Shown piece by piece: positions 17,279 to 18,413 of a DNA stretch of 18,413 nt (position 1 is its first letter; each line of letters opens with the position of its first letter). The position numbers and the translations under genes are program-made. The notes under the pieces are model-generated. The model did not search any database. It had not been told where the DNA came from and worked only from the letters and a program-made list of their open reading frames with translations. This DNA is from Cladosporium sp. IMV 00045. Lineage: Eukaryota > Ascomycota > Dothideomycetes > Cladosporiales > Cladosporiaceae. The stretch lies in NCBI GenBank assembly GCA_001931905.2, contig MSJI02000023.1, positions 1 through 18,413 on the forward strand, read 5' to 3'.

Positions 17279-18097
17279 GATGGCGTGGCTAGTTATGTGC
17301 AGAAAGAGTGAATGAAAAGCTCAACAAGATTTGTCCCTCAAATATCCAATTGGTGTAGCTACTGTACAGTTATCATTCAGGCCTACCCTCCGTCGCAAAA
17401 GTATCGTAGCCTTACGAGTGCATGCCGGCGACGTCAGTGTGCCAGACCCACAGTAAATCTGCCATCGTTCTGCCGTGCGGAAGATGGCAATTGCGGTCAA
17501 GGGGGCCAATATCTTGGCCTCTATTTTCCAATAGCTCGGCGCTCGAGAATAGATAGTGCATTGACCGGGGTGTGGGCGGACGCTGTGGCGAAGAAGAAAC
17601 ATATGCGGTATGGTGATGGCTGGTATGCGCCCTCGCACAGGGCTTGCCTGCATTGGGATGAGGCTCAAACGGCGATCAGCCTCAAAAGCCAGGATCGACA
17701 GTTCGCCAGGCAATTCAGGGTTATGAGAAAAGTCATAAAACTCAAAGTACGCAGCAAAAGTCTAAGCGCGAAATTTCTTAGATGGCGAAGGGCAGCAAAA
17801 CTGTATGAAGACAAAATGCATTACATCTGCGCCCGTGAGCGCAGTTCCGTGTACCTATGATACAAAGCGTCCCGAGGTTCTATCGTCTATCCAGCAGGCA
17901 AAACACAACCCTGCCCACCAAATAGTCATGCATGAACGCTAGAACCAAGTATCAAAAATCCCAATCTTTATCTCGCGAGAGCTCGGTGCTTGCGCACTTC
18001 GGTCGCCTCGGATGTCGCTTTTCAGTCTGCTCTAGAAGATCCAGTATATCCTCTATTACATTGTTCTTCCTCAAGACTTCCCATCTAAGCGATGCGC
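17279..18097. other. amylase promoter region and phosphate carrier 3' flank
   Basis: 819 bp between two minus-strand genes. A plus-strand open frame of 182 codons (17312-17860) starts just 34 bp from the amylase ATG but has no motif and sits in what must be amylase promoter, so it is not called. One site, CCGGGG at 17565-17570, fits the SYGGRG consensus of the carbon-catabolite repressor CreA, about 290 bp upstream of the amylase start. A single 6-bp match is weak evidence. Confidence 0.45.
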
Positions 18098-18413
18098 TTA
18101 TTTGGCGATCTCGACACCACCGACGGCACCGATGGCCTGTAAAATTTGTTAGCTTGAGCGCATGAAAAAATTGTCAAGATTATGATTCGAGACTTACCTT
18201 TTTGATGTCACCGTAGATGGCGAACTGACCGGCGGTCAGGGTACCAACCATGAAAAGACGAGCGCCGATACCAGAGTAAGAGCCACGGAGACCGAGCTCC
18301 TTGGCGATCTTGATGAGACGGCTGGTGGTGCCCTCACCGGGGAGAGCCTGGGTCTTGTTGATCTTGGAAAGCATGGTGTCGGCGGGCTGAGAGACAAGGG
18401 CGGCGGCGAAACC
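18098..18413 (-). CDS. MIR1: mitochondrial phosphate carrier, C-terminal part (cut by window edge)
   Basis: Inner-membrane symporter that brings phosphate into the mitochondrial matrix for ATP synthesis. Only the last 84 residues are in the window: an exon from beyond the right edge to 18198, a 61-bp intron (AAG|GTAAGT; branch CTAAC; TTTTACAG) and a final exon 18136-18098. The third carrier repeat is visible: the signature SQPADTMLSKIN on its odd-numbered helix, the loop LGLRGSYSGIGARLFMV and the last helix LTAGQFAIYGDIKK, ending in VEIAK. These sequences are those of Mir1-type phosphate carriers rather than nucleotide carriers. Codons are strongly C-ending, which implies high expression. Confidence 0.93.

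Noticed and set aside
17312..17860. 182-codon plus-strand open frame next to the amylase start
   Set aside because: It starts 34 bp from the divergent amylase ATG, leaving no room for two promoters, and its sequence has no protein-family character.

Overview
The window is nuclear DNA from a filamentous ascomycete (Pezizomycotina; a Dothideomycete would fit, but this is inferred from gene style only). The signs are short introns of about 48-160 bp with GTRNGT donors and CTAAC/CTGAC branch sites, compact intergenic spaces of 0.3-1.2 kb, C-ending codons in the highly expressed genes, and clear orthologues of universal eukaryotic genes. No transposon, tRNA, rRNA or CRISPR array was seen.

Layout, left to right. 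1-629: left edge, no clear gene, one possible spliced minus-strand transcript. 630-2647 (-): poly(A) polymerase, four exons. 3230-4060 (-): CENP-X/MHF2 histone-fold protein with a long disordered AT-hook extension. 4383-5119 (+): Arl3/ARFRP1-type Golgi GTPase, divergent from CENP-X over 322 bp. 5120-6294: a long gap holding a repeat and dyad cluster just upstream of 6295-7674 (+), the Rag GTPase Gtr2 (four exons). 8172-9013 (+): membrane-anchored cytochrome b5-like MAPR protein. 9354-9907 (-): ribosomal protein eS25, whose first coding exon is only the ATG. 10544-11387 (-): tryptophan-rich protein of unknown function. 12071-13213 (-): disordered unknown protein with a UIM-like C-terminus. 14158-14892 (-): small unknown protein with an acidic tail. 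15174-15306 (+): doubtful small spliced gene. 15448-17278 (-): intracellular GH13 (subfamily 5 type) alpha-amylase. 18098-18413 (-): 3' end of the mitochondrial phosphate carrier, cut by the window edge.

The genes do not form a pathway or cluster. They are core housekeeping functions (mRNA 3' processing, kinetochore/DNA repair, Golgi traffic, TORC1 nutrient signalling, heme/sterol biology, translation, glucan metabolism, mitochondrial phosphate import) with three lineage-restricted unknown proteins between 10.5 and 14.9 kb. I found no convincing new multi-gene system. The points most worth a second look are the start-codon-only exon of eS25, the degenerate G3 box of Gtr2, the repeat/dyad cluster upstream of Gtr2, the AT-hook extension on CENP-X, and the three unknown proteins. 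All exon boundaries were read by eye from splice signals and reading-frame closure.
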